DNA of 30,352 bases from Bremia lactucae (taxonomy: Eukaryota; Oomycota; Peronosporomycetes; Peronosporales; Peronosporaceae), in the NCBI RefSeq assembly GCF_004359215.1, contig NC_090620.1:3978100-4008451 (forward strand). The letters are read 5' to 3'. Every line of letters begins with the position of its first letter. The stretch's first letter is position 1. Under the pieces are notes generated by a model. That model was not told the origin of the DNA. It saw only the letters and a list, made by a program, of their open reading frames with translations, and did not search any database. The translations under genes and the position numbers were made by a program. Shown here piece after piece: positions 1-9,440 of the stretch.

Positions 1-573
1 GTTGTACTAACGACCGTACCACAAGTGAGGCCATCGCACTCACTCGTAGTACATCCACACGCTTGTGGACGCTCCAAGACGTTCATCAGATGGCCATCTG
101 ATGAACAAGTGGCAGGAATCTTTACGGATCGATGCTGCCAGCTGATCCTTGGCTCGTATTTTCTGAGCCAAGGTAAACCTAGGATGACATCAAATTTGTC
201 ATCCAAATCCAGTACGATGAAATCATCATCATTCTGTAAATCTTATACCGTGAAATTAAATTTCGCTACGCTTTCATTACTGTTATCGATGCGCCTGTCA
301 CTAGACGCACCGCCATTCTCGTTGGAGGGATGTCGCGCTCAACATATATGAGCCTACAACCCTCTAGTGAATGGCGACGAATAAAGTTATTCGACGCTCC
401 GCAGTCCACTAGGGCTCTAATTGACAAATCATTTGACACTTTTAATTTCAAGATGATGAGGAATGCCTCATCACCATGTGCAGAGACATATAATGATTGT
501 GTGTGTGGAGCAACTTTTGTCAAGAGATTTGCAAATTCTCTTGAGGTTGCTGGATCAGTAGGGCGTTGCGCCC
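1..573 (-). pseudogene. pol: Gypsy protease and start of pol, broken, runs off the window
   Basis: The minus-strand frame 523-266 carries the retropepsin signature ALVDCGASNNFI (active-site Asp with C-G-A, as in the DSGA/DTGA family). It then breaks near 266. A second frame between about 230 and 1 carries VLDLDDKFDVILGLPWL, the conserved block that follows the protease in these elements. At least one frameshift lies between them. Reverse transcriptase would start beyond the left edge. The plus-strand ORF over the same bases is antisense shadow. Confidence 0.8.
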
Positions 574-579
574 CTACTG
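556..579 (-). promoter_or_regulatory. Stem-loop at the gag stop / gag-pol junction of element 1
   Basis: Bases 556-563 (CAGTAGGG) pair perfectly with 572-579 (CCCTACTG) around an 8-nt loop. On the coding strand the gag TAG stop (576-574) lies inside the first arm. The protease frame is open across the hairpin in the -1 frame relative to gag. Element X has a near-identical arrangement at its own gag stop (11698-11720). The position suggests a role in gag-pol expression. I see no canonical slippery heptamer just upstream. Confidence 0.5.
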
Positions 580-1696
580 ACCCCGACCATTTCTTGGCAG
601 TCCACGTCGCTGTTGTGATTTCGCAACAACGTCGGACCCACGACCGTTGCCCTTTTTTGCAAACGGTCCAAAATTACGTTCAGTACCTTTCGGTGCTGGG
701 CGTGGGGCACTACACTCATGAGCGTAATGTCCTAATTTTGGCAGCGATGGCATTTCTGCAATTTCTTATTGCTCGAAAAGCGAGGTCTCTCGCTTTCGAC
801 GTAAGAGAGGTCCATGGATTCTGGACCTCCCAGATCGTGTCGTCTTGGAGGACGATACGATGACGAACTAGCTTGATATTGTCTCAAGCTAAAGTCCTCC
901 TGTTCCGCAACAAATATTGCTTCTTCAAGCGTATCCAGTTCCAAGCGGAACAGGTTAGTCTATACGGGACCATCCGTAAGACCTTGCATGACACCGTAAT
1001 CAACGTGTGTTCATGGACTGGGTTATTTGAAAAGAAACTCGCTAAGAGTCGTATGTGCTGGGCATATGCGTGAACATCACGCTCGCCTTGCTTGAGTTTC
1101 AGAAGCTCTAAACGAGCTCTGAACTCAGCCCTTGGTAATTCAAACATCTGTTTGAGCCGGGGTTTAAAAGCCTCTAGCGACCCAAAGACATATGGGTCGC
1201 GCAACTTAAGGCCCAATGCCCAAGTTTTGGCACGACCTGCCAAATTTGATTGTGCGAATGCGACTTGCATTTGCTCGTCGATGATGTGACGTGCCCTTAT
1301 GGCATCATCCAACTCGACAAACCATCTTAAGAGGGAGTCTTCTTCGACTCCCGTATACTTAGAGATATCAATCTTTAGATTTTCGGGACGACGCGTATGC
1401 GTCATCCCAGGTACAGGGGTCTGTACCTGTTGTAACCTCAACAGTTCTGCCTGTTGAGAGCTTTGCTGATTAAGCAAGGCTACCTTCTCCTTCGCCTCGT
1501 CAAGTTCATGTTGTATGAACTTGGCGATGGCTGAATGGAGGGCATCTCTGTCCAAACTGGACAGCATGGCCAAGATGGCATCGTTCCCTACGGTCGAACT
1601 CATTCGTTCGACCGCACTCTTTTCTATGTCACTTTGAAAGTAGTAGCTTTCACGCGAAACGTGATGCGTATTCCCACTATCATCCAACATGTCCAT
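574..1696 (-). pseudogene. gag: Retrotransposon gag polyprotein, broken (gag type 1)
   Basis: The structural capsid protein of a gypsy element. The ATG is at 1696, about 35 bp after the primer site. The N-terminal ~130 residues include a heptad-like segment rich in Leu, Glu and Gln, then the gag core with LLRWFVELDDAI and LAGRAKTWALGLKL, typical of oomycete and plant gypsy gag. Three lesions are visible. There is a frameshift near 1000, after the ITV of the capsid tail. There is an in-frame TAG at 960-962. One A is missing from the A-run at 733-739, inside the CCHC zinc knuckle, where the first Cys pair (CHRC) is in one frame and GHYAHEC in the next. The open frame after that ends at TAG 574-576. 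The family call is firm; the lesions could be decay or, for the A-run, sequencing error. Confidence 0.85.
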
Positions 1697-1730
1697 GTTA
1701 GATGATAGTGGAAAATGTGGTCCTTGGACG

Positions 1731-1748
1731 GACTACAAAGTGCTACCA
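1731..1748 (-). promoter_or_regulatory. Primer-binding site of element 1
   Basis: Two bases after the LTR end the minus strand reads TGGTAGCACTTTGTAGTCCG. TGG is the complement of a tRNA CCA end. Nearly the same sequence follows the LTRs ending at 14576 and 12825. The implied tRNA 3' end is AGTGCTACCA, which would pair with a 5' end AGCACT. An A1:U72 pair is typical of eukaryotic initiator tRNA-Met. The tRNA identity is inference. Confidence 0.55.
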
Positions 1749-1750
1749 GG

Positions 1751-2177
1751 TGTAGCGGGGCACTACGACTTGTACTGCTTCAGTACAAGTCCACTTCGCA
1801 CTGCTTTAGTTGCGAGTGGTGCCTTACGTCACTTCACGTACACCAGTACGTGCAGAGGAAGACTTTTCTATAAGACAACTACCTTAAAGAGGGTTAAATG
1901 AAAACCTGTATTGATATAATTAAGTTCCTCTTCTTTCTATCTGATAATGCTAACTTAATTATGAGCTAATACTAAACATGCAATTGAAATCTTATCTGTC
2001 TCTATCTCTTTGTTAACGTTTACAGCTGATTAGTCTGCGGCCTATACCTATTTATGGATAAGATTTCTGACCATGACTACATAAAGTAATATTCTCCAAC
2101 TATTATCTACCTTTTAAATTATATATTAATTAACAACCTTTAAGTGTTAGTTTCATGTAGCGATATACCCCGTTACA
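1751..2177 (-). repeat. 5' LTR of element 1 (LTR family 1)
   Basis: On the minus strand it begins TGTAACGGGG and ends GCCCCGCTACA, the TG...CA termini of LTRs, about 427 bp. It is homologous along its length to the solo LTR at 5457-5914 and to the LTR that starts at 30281. Near its 3' end are two inverted repeats: 1767-1791 (11-bp arms GACTTGTACTG and CAGTACAAGTC, 3-nt loop) and 1835-1852 (7-bp arms CACGTAC and GTACGTG). Confidence 0.85.
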
Positions 2178-2510
2178 GTTGGTGCCGTTGGCGATGAAGA
2201 GATTTGGTGAGAAGTTGAATGCTGCTAGGATATACAACGTCTTCTCGGCGGAACAAACTTGTGGAATAGTCGTAGGTTAATCAAATCACCAATATGTGGT
2301 CAAGCTTCCAACTCCAGATCGTCCGATCGGTTGTGGTTAGTATCAGAACTTCCTTATGCCTTGCCGCCACGCCTGTGCGTTTGCATTGAAGGTGAAGGTG
2401 GCCCCAATTACACTAGTCAACAAATTCTACACCGTTGACACCTATCGCGCAGCATACAACCGTCCATACGTTCCAGTCTTAATCGCTCTTGTAGTTGGCG
2501 AAAAAAAAGT
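2178..2510 (+). pseudogene. MULE transposase fragment with SWIM-type zinc finger
   Basis: In one frame from 2194 the sequence reads as the C-terminal end of a Mutator-like transposase. It contains LNAARIYNVFSAEQ, then a block ending CG-stop-YQNFLMPCRHACAFAL, then VNKFYTVDTYRAAYN. PCRH is the second half of a SWIM finger (CxC...CxH). The first half is damaged: the second Cys of CxC is a TAG stop (2336-2338), and another stop lies at 2278. The fragment starts exactly at the end of the element 1 LTR, so the rest of the transposase may lie on the other side of that insertion. Class is fairly sure; family within MULEs is not. Confidence 0.6.
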
Positions 2511-2569
2511 GTCCTGTCCTTTGAATAAAAAAAGTGTCCTATTTTGCGAATTTCCGATAAAAGTGTCCT
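2501..2569 (+). repeat. Three irregular copies of an AAAAGTGTCCT motif
   Basis: The motif AGTGTCCT preceded by an A-run occurs at 2508, 2533 and 2562 (25- and 29-base spacing), just after the MULE coding fragment. It may be part of the terminal repeat of that transposon; no inverted partner was found inside the window. Confidence 0.45.
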
Positions 2570-2714
2570 ATTCTGTGAAATTTTTCGATATAATAATTAG
2601 TCAGCTTATAAAAAAGTTTTTTTCTCATGTGTAATTCAAAAAAACTGCTTCGGCTTTTTTGAAACATACACATGTTTTCGAAATGCGTCGATGTCATCGC
2701 GAACAATGCGACGA

Positions 2715-2808
2715 GTGACATTATTTCAGCGTTCTTACATGAAGCACGCACTTCGAAAAAAGTGACATTATTTCAGCGTTCTTATATGAAGCACGCACTT
2801 CGAAAAAA
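2715..2808 (+). repeat. 47-bp tandem duplication upstream of the dehydrogenase gene
   Basis: Two head-to-tail copies, 2715-2761 and 2762-2808, differ at one base (TTACATG versus TTATATG). Each carries CAGCGTTCTTA and GAAGCACGCACTTCG. The near identity says the duplication is recent. It ends about 230 bp before the likely start codon. Confidence 0.9.
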
Positions 2809-3040
2809 GAAAATTAAGCTTTTTGAACAAGCCTTAGCAGCTGATGCGTAAAGTCTTTCAATCAAGCGCACAGAGGGAGACAATAGACTCATTTTTCATC
2901 AGCTTATTCGTGAGACGTAGCCATTTATTGTGTCCGATTTCATATTTAGCTTAAAATATTCGTCAAAGGATCTGCAAATCTCAATCACACGATCAAACCA
3001 TGTATCTGGTCAAATACTCGCAAACCTGCTGCCTCGTACA

Positions 3041-4177
3041 ATGACCAGCAGAAAGCTCCAGATCCCTGTCGTCTCAATTATCCCTGGCATTGCCGATGCT
3101 GTGCGCCAACAGTTGGCGGCACCGACTTCCGCGTCTTCGGCTGCCAAGTTGTACAATTCCGGGGTGCTCGAGATCGTCGACCTCCCGCTGCCGGCAGCCT
3201 GCACTCCTGCTGTTCGCAAAAACGATCACCTCGAAGATTCCGCAAGCCACGCTGCATCAGAATGGAAGCTGAACTCTGCGCAGGCACAAATTCTCGAGGA
3301 TGCCGAAATAATTGTCATGGATTCCCACATTGCCGCGCCTATGCTGCTTGACCCATTAACCAACTTACCACACGAACTTCAGCACGTGCTGAAGAAGGTG
3401 CAGTGGGTGCAAGGCACGTACGCTGGTGTAGACTCGTACCACCGCTACATGGCAACGGGGAACAACCCGAGTTTCACAATAACTCGAGCAGGTGGCATTA
3501 TGCCGACGGCCTTGGCGCAATTTGTGATTGGGTGGGTGATGGCCCTTGAGCGCAAGTTTTTCGAAGCAAAAAAGTTCCAAAAGAAGCGCATTTACGGTCG
3601 ATGGGAGCTCAAGTATCGGTCCTTTCAGCAATTGACCATTGGTATTCTCGGCCTTGGGGACATCGGCCAAGAAATTGGACGCATGTTTAGGGCCCTTGGA
3701 TTCCACGTCGTTGGATTTAAGCGGCGCGTAAGCGATGAAGATGAAAAGACGCTCGCAACTAGTGCTGACATTTTGACGACGAATTTGCACGCCGTGTTGG
3801 AGCAGAGCGACTATCTTGTGAATGTTCTTCCGAGCACGCCAGCGACTCGTTATCTACTGACTGAAAATGCATTGGAAGTATGCTCGAAGAAGAAACCGGT
3901 GTTAATCAACGTCGGTCGTGGTGATATTATCTCGGAGCAAACGATATTAAGCGCCTTGGAAAAGGGTCTTCTTTCTACTGCTATATTGGATGTGTTTGAA
4001 AACGAGCCGCTGCCAAAGGAAAGTTTGCTTTGGTCGCACCCGAATGTGATCGTGACGCCGCATATTGCTGGGACTGTTTTTCCGGAGGACGTGGCGAATG
4101 TCATTGTGAAGAACCTTAGCCTTCATTTTGATACGAAGCCGCTGCTGTATCAAATGGACTGGTCAGACGGCTATTAG
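3041..4177 (+). CDS. D-isomer-specific 2-hydroxyacid dehydrogenase, NAD(P)-binding
   Basis: Predicted to reduce a 2-keto acid to a D-2-hydroxyacid, or the reverse, with NAD(P). I prefer the ATG at 3041 (378 aa), since homologous sequence seems to begin with KLQIPVVSIIPG. The open frame extends to an earlier ATG at 2930, which would add 37 residues of unlike composition. Counting from 3041: N-terminal substrate domain to about 195; Rossmann motif GLGDIG at 204-209; VGRG with the substrate-binding Arg293; NEPLP with Glu322; TPHIAG with His341. These are the Arg/Glu/His triad of the family, and all are present. The residues after the second strand are Lys-Arg-Arg (227-229) with no acidic residue, which favours NADPH. 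Length is normal and there is no intron. The exact substrate (glyoxylate/hydroxypyruvate or other) cannot be told. Confidence 0.93.
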   Translation: MTSRKLQIPVVSIIPGIADAVRQQLAAPTSASSAAKLYNSGVLEIVDLPLPAACTPAVRKNDHLEDSASHAASEWKLNSAQAQILEDAEIIVMDSHIAAPMLLDPLTNLPHELQHVLKKVQWVQGTYAGVDSYHRYMATGNNPSFTITRAGGIMPTALAQFVIGWVMALERKFFEAKKFQKKRIYGRWELKYRSFQQLTIGILGLGDIGQEIGRMFRALGFHVVGFKRRVSDEDEKTLATSADILTTNLHAVLEQSDYLVNVLPSTPATRYLLTENALEVCSKKKPVLINVGRGDIISEQTILSALEKGLLSTAILDVFENEPLPKESLLWSHPNVIVTPHIAGTVFPEDVANVIVKNLSLHFDTKPLLYQMDWSDGY

Positions 4178-5451
4178 GGCATGGACACACGTATGTCGTA
4201 GCTTTGCCAGATAGCATTTGTGACAGGATTTTTTTCTGATTTATAACTCATCGTTTACTTTGACATAAGCCGTCCAATGATAGTGTAGGGATTCACGACG
4301 GCATGCCGAATCTAAGTGTATACTTTAAAATGCCGAAGCAGCTTCTTAAATTTCATATGAGAATAAGTAGTATTATCAGCTTACTAATTATTTTTACATG
4401 CTTTGCTTGATGTATTGGAGTTTTCATGAATAATGTCAACGTAATGTTAACTAGGAAAGTGATGACGCAATCACCTCTCTCGCTAGCGGTTATGACTAAA
4501 CTTTGCAAACACGGATGCATCGGCATTGCCCAAAGTATATTTTGATGAGCTATCATTTTGCAGCTCACGTGATCCTTGTGACCGCAAAAAGATATTGACA
4601 GCAAGACATATAGATTAAACCTTCGATCGGAAGCTGTATGGGGCGGGGCTGTCGGGTACGCTTTAAAAATTCATATGGGGCAGTCCGCATCTGATATAGA
4701 TTTGTTAACGGCCATGTTGTTTATGGCCACCAGCCCGAAAAAAAACAGCAGACTAAAGTTGGCGAGATTGTTTACGCCATTTTTTGTCAAATGTTTCTCC
4801 AAGATCTATAGCAAAATTCGACGTCTATTCTATAAAGAATTATTCCTTATTGTCTTTGTCTCACATGCTTCTTTAATGGTTGATCCGGATTATGTTTGGC
4901 TCTTACATGCCCCTGAATGAAATACGAAATTTAACTTTATTAGCTAATTTTAAAAATTCCGATATTCGTTTGGAATGTCGAGGGCGACAATGCTATTACC
5001 GCATCGCGAATTTGGATGAAGCGTTTGCACCAACCTTCCAACTATTAATGTAACAACCAGAGCCAACACTTTGCTATAAATGTGCCGGACGAAGGCAATT
5101 TTCTTAATCGACGAATATCTCAATGTAACCGTATTGATCAGGGACGCCATGCGCAATCGGGAGATGGATCTCATAGATATAAAGATGATGTGTATCATAG
5201 GCAGTCTCTCATTATAATAGGCAAACGCTTCGAGTCGTCATGCATGTGCTTTAGTACGACCAAGGTGGACGTCAAATAGTTTAACTTATCGGAGTTTAAA
5301 AGTTTTCGGAGACAGGTTTATCATCGCAGAAGAACTGTATAGTTCAAAAATTAGTATTTTGGTTGGCCAATACATGTATATAATTAAACTATGCGTATGC
5401 AAAGTTTAATTTGTGCTTAATTAAAAAGCTTCCGCAGTCAATTTCATTCGT
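4178..5451. other. Intergenic region, nothing recognised
   Basis: AT-rich sequence with only short ORFs (the longest reads 81 aa at 4675-4920 on the plus strand and 83 aa at 4353-4604 on the minus strand). Neither has a motif I recognise or composition that persuades me it is coding. No RNA gene was seen. Confidence 0.5.
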
Positions 5452-5456
5452 ATTAA
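5452..5456 (+). repeat. Target-site duplication ATTAA, left
   Basis: Identical to 5915-5919 on the other side of the solo LTR. Confidence 0.85.
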
Positions 5457-5914
5457 TGTAACGGGGTGTATCGAGACATGAAATTAACACTTAAAGGTTG
5501 TTAATAGATATATTATCTAAAAGGTAGATAATATTTGCAGGATATTACTTTTTATATAGTAATATTCAGAATTCTTATCCATAAATAGGTATAGACCATT
5601 ATACTTAATTATTCCGCACACAAATCAGCTGTAGGAGTAATCAAAGAGAGAGTTACAGATAAGAAAGAGATAAGAATTCAATTACATGTTTAGTATCAGA
5701 TTATAGTTAAGTTAGCATTTACGAAGATAGAAAAAGAGACACTTAATTATATTAATACAGTTTTCATTTTACCCTCTTTAAGCTAGTTACCTTAAAGAGA
5801 AGTCTTCCTCTGCACGTACTAGTGTAGGTGAAATAACGTAGGGCACCACTCGCAACTGAAGCAGTGCGAGGTGGACTTGTACTGAAGCAGTACAAGTCGT
5901 AGTGCCCCGTTACA
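5457..5914 (+). mobile_element. Solo LTR of family 1, flanked by ATTAA target duplications
   Basis: Starts TGTAACGGGG and ends GCCCCGTTACA, 458 bp, with no internal element on either side. It is flanked by the same five bases, ATTAA, at 5452-5456 and 5915-5919, the 5-bp target-site duplication of Ty3/gypsy integration. It is homologous to the LTR at 1751-2177 in the opposite orientation. The intact duplication means an element integrated here and later recombined between its own LTRs. The terminal hairpin is at 5874-5898. Confidence 0.92.
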
Positions 5915-5919
5915 ATTAA
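5915..5919 (+). repeat. Target-site duplication ATTAA, right
   Basis: Identical to 5452-5456. Confidence 0.85.
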
Positions 5920-6488
5920 TCTTTCGCCTTTTGCTAGATATTACCGTGTAATCGACTAATTAATTGCGCCTAAATGGGTTTTTTTATTCTCTCCGTGTGA
6001 GGGCAATTACCTCGCATTGACATCGAATCTATTCCATCCCTATACGTTCGTACTTTCCTACGTGGAAGCACAGCTTTCAAATGCCGTGCTTCGCCTCACT
6101 ATCATCGCCAATAATCGGATGACCCACCACAGCTGAGAGACTCAAATCCTTATTTTAATACCTATAATAAGGTATTGAGTGACTCCATTTTGCATAGTGA
6201 GTATCATACGGAGATTTAAGCGCCCAATAGAAAATAATGCTTGCGTTTACAGATCGATTTTTACGCCGAGTAGGTCACTTTATTAAAATTTCAGATGCTG
6301 GTGTTGTGGGGTCCTAATTGGGAAAACAGTTAAAGGAAGCTCGTCTGACCGAGAGGTTCCTCGAATAAAAACGTTATCTTGTAGCGCGATAGCTTAGCAA
6401 GAATCGACAACGTAAAGAAGGCTTCGTTTTTCCTTGTAATGCTTATGTCGATCGTGACATATCCAATGCTGCTGTTATCGTGAAAGTC
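5920..6488. other. Intergenic region, nothing recognised
   Basis: No ORF of note on either strand. A small inverted repeat (AATACCT / AGGTATT) lies at about 6158-6177. No coding or RNA signal seen. Confidence 0.5.
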
Positions 6489-6942
6489 TGCAACGGGTTA
6501 AAGTTGCCCTATGTTACACGATCCCCGTTATGCACACAAAGTGTACTTGAGGGGATGAGAGAAGTAGTTATACCCTCCACTTGGGTGTGATTCAAATTGT
6601 GACCCATGCTTGTGTTTGTGATGCACATAGGTGCATTCACAGTGGAAGTGATGACGCCTACAGAGATGGCATTTATGATTGGTTAACATAGGTTTTATGT
6701 TTAATACAATTAATTATAAATTAGTCTGCGACCTAGTTTCTAGTTCACAGGTGCGCACGGGGAGCCGAATTACTGCTCCCGTGACGTCACCTTAACTTAG
6801 GCTTTTCGTTCGTTGGGTGAGGTTGCTTAATCGTCCATTAACTATCTCACTGCACGTGAGAGCAGACGGTCAAATTGCTTCCTCGCTGTGCTAAGGTGTG
6901 TGCTTATGTAGAGCGTGGCCGCAATAGACGTGCCCCCCTACC
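6489..6942 (+). repeat. LTR of family 2, left arm of element X
   Basis: Starts TGCAACGGGTTAAAGTTGCCC and ends TGCCCCCCTACC, about 454 bp. The last base pair has drifted from CA to CC. It matches the LTR at 12825-13219 (reverse) at both ends and the LTR at 22218-22673 in its 3' two thirds. Two bases on, TGGTCACACGC occupies the primer-site position but has diverged from the TGGTAGCACT of the other copies. Confidence 0.72.
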
Positions 6943-6971
6943 CTTGGTCACACGCACTCAACATCCTTTCC

Positions 6972-7487
6972 ATGACCCGCATCTCTGAGCGTGTACGTGA
7001 GGATGAGCTTCAATATCAATTGGGCTCATTTCCCCCATCTTTCCGATTATCATCGTTGTCTGAGCACATGGCCCAGAGACTTGGTGAAAAAGCCCTGGCC
7101 AGGCACTTAAGTAGTCCTCTTGAGCAACATGTTACTCAGTTGGAGCAGTTTGAGGCGTTCGTGCTCGGACAACGAAGGATCGCATCCGAAACCAAAGCCA
7201 TGCTGCGGCGGAGTCTTTCACTTAGACTCATTATGAGCTTAGGCAAGAGCAAGCTCGGAGCGAGGCTCTTAACAGGACTGTTGAGATGCTCTCCTCCCGG
7301 CCGCATCAGGCGAAGCTCATTTGGATGGACCCGCCCAAGCTCGCTGGAACTACAGCGCACACGATTGTCCACTGGCTGTTTGCCGTGGCAAAAACCGTGT
7401 GGCGCCACACTAGGCAATCCAAAATTGCCTTAGTTGAGGAGCAATCCTACAACAGTGCTTCGGCAACAGCTTGGTATAAGCCGTCGG
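6972..7487 (+). pseudogene. gag: Gag fragment (gag type 2), left arm of element X
   Basis: The ATG at 6972 starts MTRISERVREDE, the same N-terminus as the minus-strand gag from 12799. A central stretch of roughly 430 bp that is present in the other copy is missing at about 7412, and the frame is shifted. Homology stops at 7486 (...AAGCCGTCG), in the middle of gag before the zinc knuckle. Beyond that the sequence belongs to the opposite strand. Not functional. Confidence 0.75.
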
Positions 7488-7561
7488 CACCGACAAGTGA
7501 GCGAGCTCGGTAGGTGTCACAAGCCAGTCGTTTCGAACGTTGATATGCGACAGGTGGCATA

Positions 7562-8586
7562 TCACTTATACCCCCTACATCGAGCCAACGAACCGAGAGT
7601 ATCGCACCTAGAGCGTGCAATTGTAGACGCATAATCATTATGGCGTCTATGATGCATGTAGGGCTCAGGGGAAATCGCTTGGACGTAATTCCCCGATCCG
7701 GTCGTGTTTCGTTCAAATAAAACACCCGACCAATACGAGGCGGAATTCACGCGCCGCATTAATCCGCATTTCGATGCGATGAAACAGCGGTCTAATGAAT
7801 TAATTTTGACCGCTTGCGTGTAAAAGGAATTTTGCGCGGTACTGTACCCCCTGCTTCTTCTCACTACGCTACTTCTCTTAGTCCATTTAAGACTAGCAAA
7901 GAGGCCTCAGCTAGTGCTCCTTTTCATAGGCAGTCACCAAGCCGGGCACGTCAATACGTAGGGTATCGATCGGTTCCCAAGAGTCAAAAATCTTCAAGTA
8001 ACCTTTCCATTGGACGAGGATCTGATACCCTTGCCTCACGGAGCGGTGGGCAAGCAACCTTCCAACAAGGAAGCGTTGATTCCCACCCGCATCCATCAGT
8101 GCAGGTGGCGCCCGATAGGAGTGGCGATCTCGCCCAACTCCTCGCGGCTGCCTCACTTATGTCCGTTCAGTCGCAGGATTTAAGCGCTGCCGAAGGGCGT
8201 ATTGCGAATCTTAAGGGTCAAGTCTTGCGACTGACCTCGAATTTTTTTGATGTCCGCGCGAAGGATCGTCAGGGTTATGATTGCCTGAACTTCGGCTTGA
8301 CATCCTGAGAAGATAACGCTGAGGAATCCGCGTTACTCGCGTGGTGTTCCTCACTCTTCAAGTCCTTATTGTGGTGGGAGGAGTCATTCGGCTGAAAGTT
8401 TTCCGCCTTCGCCGTCTCTCTCACCCGATCGACGCTCGACTCACAGTCAGCGTTACCATCGGTTACCTTAGACGGATGGGGATATGTGACCTCATTTAGG
8501 TCTACATACCATTTCAGACGACCCACGTAAATAACGGGTGCGTCTTCATCTACGGGGGAGAATGAGCCTTTGTTTAAGGTTTTCAC
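7562..8586 (-). pseudogene. pol: Gypsy pol C-terminus: chromodomain and tail
   Basis: The minus-strand frame 8156-7911 carries FLVGRLLAHRS, then ILVQWKGY, then DSWEP, the hallmark strands of a chromodomain of chromovirus integrases (YLVKWKGY...SWEP in the family). This module is known in the family to guide integration to chromatin marks. Upstream, 8586-8275 continues from the integrase GPF/Y module (VGRLKWYVDL). Downstream, 7864-7562 is a further open frame of 100 codons with no recognised domain that ends just before the inverted junction. The segments are in different frames with stops between them. Confidence 0.75.
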
Positions 8587-9440
8587 CTATTCTATCACCG
8601 TAAACGGCCCAATCAAACGCGGCAATAACTTCGTAGTACCTTCAGGTAGTACAGAAATTGCATTTATAGGAAGAGTAGCAGTACTTAGCAGTACTTTCTC
8701 TCCCACTCTAAAGCGCTCATTGTTTTTGCCACCTTGTTGGTCCGCATATTGGGTTTGCTTGTCCTGTGCGCTTGCCATCGCGTCACGGACTTTCGTGTGA
8801 TGGCTATTCGCTCATTCACAAGCGTTGAGCCTCACTCACGCTTTTAAAATCAAACTCGCCTATGACACCGCTGAGAGGCCGGTCATAGGACGTATTATTA
8901 TTGACAATTGCTAAACTGGCAGGGTCACTAGGACAAGTTTCTACCGTTGACATGGTACTCTTGCGGGTAATCGTCATATTGACGAAACTATGTCCCTCTT
9001 TCACACCGAGCATAGTGAGATTCCCTACCCCACAAAGACTTGGGCTGCGCACAAATGAGACTGGCGTTTGAGGATGGCCCAGTCCGTTAGTATAAAACGT
9101 TGTCTAACCCGTATAGCGTAAGCACTGTAATTTATAGCGAACTCCACAAAGGGCAATTGTTTGCTCCATTCTTGGGAATTGCTAGTGTGCGTAAGACATC
9201 CGCCACGACCCGATTGGCACGTTCTGTTTGGCCATCGGTCTGGGGTTGATCTGCGGTCGACATGTGGAGCTTGCTACCTAGCAGCTCGAACACATGTCGC
9301 CAAAAACCAGACGTAAAACGAGGATCCCGGTCCGATACTATGGACTCGGGCATCCCGTGTAGTCGGTAAACATGATCCAGGAACAAGAGAGCTGCCTCCT
9401 TGCCTGTGATCGATGTCTTACATGGTGCTAAATGCACCAT
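8587..9440 (-). pseudogene. pol: Gypsy integrase core and GPF module, copy B
   Basis: The frame 9440-9132 carries the catalytic core: SIVSDRDPRF (second Asp) and DGQTERANR (Glu) of the D,D(35)E triad, in a region starting VHLAPCKTSITGKEAALLFLDHVYR. Frames 9052-8816 and 8778-8587 continue to VGEKVLL and LIGPFTVIE, the GPF/Y end of integrase. Frameshifts separate them. It is cut off at 9440 by the run of Ns, exactly where the first catalytic part would begin. It parallels 9720-10427 with clear divergence. Confidence 0.8.

Larger units (their letters stand above)
1..2177 (-). mobile_element. Ty3/gypsy-like LTR retrotransposon, 5' half, degenerate (element 1)
   Basis: Read on the minus strand, the order is LTR (2177-1751), primer-binding site (1748-1731), gag (1696-574) and aspartic protease with the start of pol (below 573). 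The element runs off the left edge, so reverse transcriptase, RNase H, integrase and the 3' LTR are not visible. Gag and pro carry several frameshifts and stops, so this copy is not autonomous. It lies directly against a MULE transposase remnant that begins at 2178, which suggests insertion into an older DNA transposon. The 5 bases after the LTR are GTTGG; the matching duplication would lie outside the window. Confidence 0.85.

Noticed and set aside
330..863. 177-codon plus-strand ORF
   Set aside because: It is antisense to the minus-strand gag/protease whose motifs (VDCGA, CHRC, GHYAHEC) are clear; no domain in its own frame.
3365..3790. 141-codon minus-strand ORF inside the dehydrogenase
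   Set aside because: Antisense shadow of an intact gene with all catalytic residues.
4675..4920. 81-codon ORF in the intergenic region
   Set aside because: No motif, no initiator-like site, and composition fits AT-rich noncoding DNA.
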